A DNA stretch of 8,290 nucleotides, taken from the NCBI GenBank assembly GCA_028705545.1, contig JAQWDG010000043.1, positions 1 through 8,290 of the forward strand, given 5' to 3'. The stretch is from Methanoregula sp. (GTDB lineage: Archaea; Halobacteriota; Methanomicrobia; Methanomicrobiales; Methanospirillaceae). The position numbers were made by a program, and so were the translations under genes. Below, piece by piece: positions 6,434 to 8,290 of this stretch. Within the stretch, counting starts at the first letter, position 1; each line of letters starts with the position of its first letter. The notes beneath the pieces were generated by a model. It had not been told where the DNA came from, ran no database searches, and saw nothing but the letters and a program-made list of their open reading frames with translations.

Positions 6434-7183
6434 ATGGGAAATCTTACGATCAACGGGTTATACCAGTCATTCGACCGCGACGATGGAACCCACCTCGATG
6501 TGCTCAACAACCTCCACCTCGAAGTCCACGACAAGGAATTTGTCTGCATCCTCGGTGCATCGGGATGCGGGAAGACCACGCTCCTGCGGCTTATCGCCGG
6601 TCTGGACCAGGCAAAATCCGGCTCAATTGTCCTTGACGGAGAGGAGATCGGGGGACCGAACCCGAAAGTCGGGTTTGTCTTCCAGGAGTACTCACTTTTC
6701 CCCTGGCGCAATGTGATCGACAATGTGGCGTTCGGTCTTGAAATGCGGGGTGTTCCAAAAGAGGAACGGTATGCCACGGCAAAGAAATACCTCGACCTTG
6801 TCAGCCTCGTACAGTTCTCCACCAGTTTCCCGGCAGAGTTATCCGGCGGGATGCGGCAGCGGGTTGCCGTGGCCCGGGCGCTTGCGCTCGATCCGGTCCT
6901 CCTTTTAATGGACGAACCGTTCGGTGCGCTCGATGCACAGACACGGAATATGCTCCAGAAAGAACTGCTGGGTATCTGGGAAAAGACGCAAAAAACCATT
7001 ATTTTCATTACCCACAGTGTCGATGAGGCGGTCTACCTCGCCGACAGGGCCATCGTGCTCTCCCCCCATGCAGGCCGGATCTGCAGGGAGATCCCCATCA
7101 CCCTGCCGCGACCACGCGACCGGACAAGCGTGGAGTTTGCAGAGCTGAGGCGCGACATTCTCGATCTTATCAGCCGCACCTGA
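6434..7183 (+). CDS. ABC transporter ATP-binding protein, NitT/TauT (SsuB-like) family
   Basis: The cytoplasmic motor that powers uptake through the preceding permease. It has 249 residues, normal for the family, and every motif is intact. These are Walker A GASGCGKTT (41-49), Q-loop FVFQEYSLFPW with Q84, signature LSGGMRQR (136-143), Walker B LLLMDEPFGALD (157-168, Asp160/Glu161), and the H-loop ITHSVDEA with H194. There is no C-terminal regulatory domain. The start is supported by GAGGTG at 6421-6426, inside the end of the permease gene and well spaced from the ATG. Only one base separates the permease stop from this start, so translation is probably coupled. It pairs with the adjacent permease and binding protein as a complete importer; the substrate is not revealed by this subunit. 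Confidence 0.95.
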   Translation: MGNLTINGLYQSFDRDDGTHLDVLNNLHLEVHDKEFVCILGASGCGKTTLLRLIAGLDQAKSGSIVLDGEEIGGPNPKVGFVFQEYSLFPWRNVIDNVAFGLEMRGVPKEERYATAKKYLDLVSLVQFSTSFPAELSGGMRQRVAVARALALDPVLLLMDEPFGALDAQTRNMLQKELLGIWEKTQKTIIFITHSVDEAVYLADRAIVLSPHAGRICREIPITLPRPRDRTSVEFAELRRDILDLISRT

Positions 7184-7233
7184 TTTTAGTCCTGCAACCG
7201 GTGCGTCCAGTAAGGTTTAATACGCTCCATCCC

Positions 7234-7287
7234 TATTTTATAGAAGCAGTTTGTGAAGGTGCCGGCACGAGGGCCTTGCAATATATG
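7234..7287 (+). promoter_or_regulatory. Promoter region of the L10e gene (TATA-like elements)
   Basis: Within the gap 7184-7335 the best-placed TATA-like element is AATATAT (7280-7286). It predicts a start near 7309 and a leader of about 27 bases that includes the Shine-Dalgarno site GGAG at 7323-7326. A second, TATTTTATA (7234-7242), would give a leader of about 70 bases. TTTAATA at 7216-7222 is a third, weaker candidate. L10e is thus likely transcribed separately from the importer operon. Confidence 0.5.
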
Positions 7288-7300
7288 CCTGATCCGTGCC
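7264..7300 (+). repeat. Inverted repeat around the L10e TATA element
   Basis: GGCACG at 7264-7269 and CGTGCC at 7295-7300 are perfect 6-base inverted arms flanking the TATA-like element. The left arm also belongs to a 10-base palindrome, GTGCCGGCAC (7259-7268). This could be an operator, or a leader hairpin if transcription starts near 7265. Arms this short can occur by chance in GC-rich DNA. Confidence 0.3.
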
Positions 7301-7335
7301 TGCGTTTACTATTCATACACTAGGAGTAGGACGCG

Positions 7336-8070
7336 ATGGTAAGAAAACCGGGAAAGATGTACAGGAACCTTGCGAAGAAAGCCTATACTCGGCGAGAATA
7401 TATGGGCGGGGTTCCCGGCAATAAGATCGTACAGTTCGAGATGGGAAACCTCTCGCAGGAGTTCCCGACCGAGGTCGATTTGATCGTCGAGGAGACCTGC
7501 CAGATCCGCCACAGTTCGCTCGAGGCGGCCCGTATCTCGATCAACAGGAAGCTCTTAAAGGATGTCGGCAGGACCAACTTCCACTTCAAGGTCAGGGTCT
7601 TCCCGCACCACGTGCTTCGCGAAAACAAGCAGGCAACCGGCGCAGGCGCAGACCGTGTATCCGAGGGGATGCGCCTCGCGTTCGGCAAAGCTGTCGGAAC
7701 AGCAGCCCGTGTCGAGTCCGGCCAGGTCATCTTTACCGTCTATTCCACGGCCCAGTACCTTGACAAGATCAAGGCGGCGATGAGAAACGGCGCACACAAG
7801 CTCCCGAGCCCGTCCCACTTAAAGGTTCACACCATCAAGGTCAGCGGCAGGATCATCGCGGCCCCGAAGATCGCCGGCGATAAGATCGCGGCACCGGTCA
7901 AGCCGGTAGAAGAAACCGAAGCAGCAGCGGCAGAACCGGCAGAGGATGCAAAGGGTGCCGACCACAAGGGTGGAAAAGGACCCGCAAAGGCTGAACCGGC
8001 GGCAAAGGCAGAGCCCGCAGCAAAGGGCGGCGCTCACAAGGGTGAAGCCCATAAGGGCGGCAAGAAGTAA
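7336..8070 (+). CDS. rpl10e: 50S ribosomal protein L10e (uL16 family) with long C-terminal tail
   Basis: A large-subunit ribosomal protein at the tRNA-binding centre of the 50S, the archaeal counterpart of eukaryotic RPL10 and bacterial L16. The core, residues 1 to about 172, shows MVRKPGKMYR, the RREYMGGVPGNKI segment, FPHHVLRENKQATGAGADRV (89-108) in the loop near the peptidyl-transferase centre, SEGMRLAFGKAVG, and the terminal VSGRIIAAPK. The start has GGAG 9 bases upstream. Archaeal L10e proteins usually stop at about 160-180 residues, while this one runs to 244. The extra part (about 176-244) is low-complexity and rich in Ala, Lys, Glu, Gly and Pro. It has repeated AKAEPAA (218-224, 224-230) and HKGG/HKGE units (from 210, 234 and 239). 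The tail is expected to be disordered, and its role is unknown. The gene is probably transcribed on its own and ends at a strong U-tract terminator. Confidence 0.95.
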   Translation: MVRKPGKMYRNLAKKAYTRREYMGGVPGNKIVQFEMGNLSQEFPTEVDLIVEETCQIRHSSLEAARISINRKLLKDVGRTNFHFKVRVFPHHVLRENKQATGAGADRVSEGMRLAFGKAVGTAARVESGQVIFTVYSTAQYLDKIKAAMRNGAHKLPSPSHLKVHTIKVSGRIIAAPKIAGDKIAAPVKPVEETEAAAAEPAEDAKGADHKGGKGPAKAEPAAKAEPAAKGGAHKGEAHKGGKK

Positions 8071-8115
8071 ATTTTTTTCACAGATTTTTTCTATCTTTTT
8101 TTAAGAGTGTTTTTC
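8071..8115 (+). terminator. Multi-U-tract archaeal terminator after L10e
   Basis: Starting right after the L10e stop are four T-runs on the coding strand: 8072-8078, 8085-8090, 8096-8102 and 8110-8114. No GC-rich hairpin precedes them. Repeated U-tracts of this kind are the known intrinsic termination signal of archaeal RNA polymerase, and their strength fits a highly expressed ribosomal gene. Confidence 0.75.
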
Positions 8116-8170
8116 CAAAGATCACAAGGTTTCAACCAGTCCTCTGTACCGTGTCCCCGACAGCCCTCTC

Positions 8171-8179
8171 ATTTATAAC
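8171..8179 (+). promoter_or_regulatory. TATA box of the last gene (leaderless arrangement)
   Basis: ATTTATAAC at 8171-8179 is the best TATA match in the window. The predicted transcription start, about 25-27 bases after its centre, falls at 8200-8202, on the ATG of the following gene. No Shine-Dalgarno site is present between them. Confidence 0.55.
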
Positions 8180-8201
8180 TCACGCCTCCCAGTATAATTG
8201 A

Positions 8202-8290
8202 ATGCAAACCCCCAAACACTCCCCCTTTTACAAAGCGCTTGCTTCGGCAACGCTTGAGGCGTACCGGAGTGCGGTTATCCGCCTCCCGCC
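8202..8290 (+). CDS. Start of an unrecognised protein (partial, cut by window edge)
   Basis: An open frame of 29 complete codons starts at the ATG at 8202 and reaches the right edge. It begins MQTPKHSPFYKALASATLEA and continues YRSAVIRLP. It is supported by a good TATA box spaced for a leaderless transcript, by its place after a strong terminator, and by ordinary codon use. The visible N-terminus is basic and helical with no signal peptide. I do not recognise the family, and too little is present to suggest a function. Confidence 0.5.
   Translation, partial: MQTPKHSPFYKALASATLEAYRSAVIRLP

Noticed and set aside
7259..7268. GTGCCGGCAC palindrome as a hairpin terminator of the importer operon
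   Set aside because: It has no loop and no following U-tract, and archaeal termination does not use such hairpins; better viewed as a possible operator.
1..8290. CRISPR array, tRNA/rRNA gene, insertion sequence or toxin-antitoxin pair
   Set aside because: I saw no regularly spaced repeats, no tRNA-like fold, no transposase motif and no toxin-antitoxin gene pair anywhere in the window.

Overview
The window looks like chromosomal DNA of a methanogenic euryarchaeon, most likely of the order Methanomicrobiales. The domain assignment is firm: it carries the archaeal-only tRNA-dependent amidotransferase pair GatD/GatE and an archaeal/eukaryotic-type ribosomal protein L10e. Promoters are TATA-like, terminators are U-tracts without hairpins, and Shine-Dalgarno sites are GGAGG/GAGG. 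The order is inferred only from the GC-rich protein-coding style and the resemblance of the proteins; no rRNA or methanogenesis gene is present to prove it.

The layout is one divergent pair of blocks. On the minus strand, read from right to left, are an HTH/XRE-type regulator (4230-3697), argH for argininosuccinate lyase (3647-2166), gatD (2169-931) and the first half of gatE (941 to the left edge). The last three are tightly packed: argH and gatD overlap by 4 bases and gatD and gatE by 11 bases, so translational coupling is likely. On the plus strand are a three-gene ABC importer of the nitrate/sulfonate/taurine (NitT/TauT) family, made up of a lipoprotein binding protein (4475-5494), a permease (5644-6432) and an ATPase (6434-7183). 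These are followed by the ribosomal protein L10e gene (7336-8070), a strong U-tract terminator, and the first 29 codons of an unrecognised gene (from 8202).

Functionally, argH completes arginine synthesis. GatDE converts Glu-tRNA(Gln) to Gln-tRNA(Gln), which archaea need because they lack a standard glutaminyl-tRNA synthetase. The regulator sits back to back with the importer across a 244-base gap that holds two divergent TATA-like elements and a palindromic AT-rich site between them, so it is the obvious candidate to control the importer. The importer's substrate cannot be read from sequence.

The most notable observations are these. The gatD coding sequence clearly continues 30 codons upstream of its first ATG with no ATG, GTG or TTG available, and an ATA codon 8 bases after a perfect GGAGG is the best start. 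L10e carries a low-complexity Ala/Lys/Glu/Gly/His tail of about 70 residues. I did not find a CRISPR array, mobile element, tRNA/rRNA gene or defence-type system, and most of the window is ordinary housekeeping and transport DNA.
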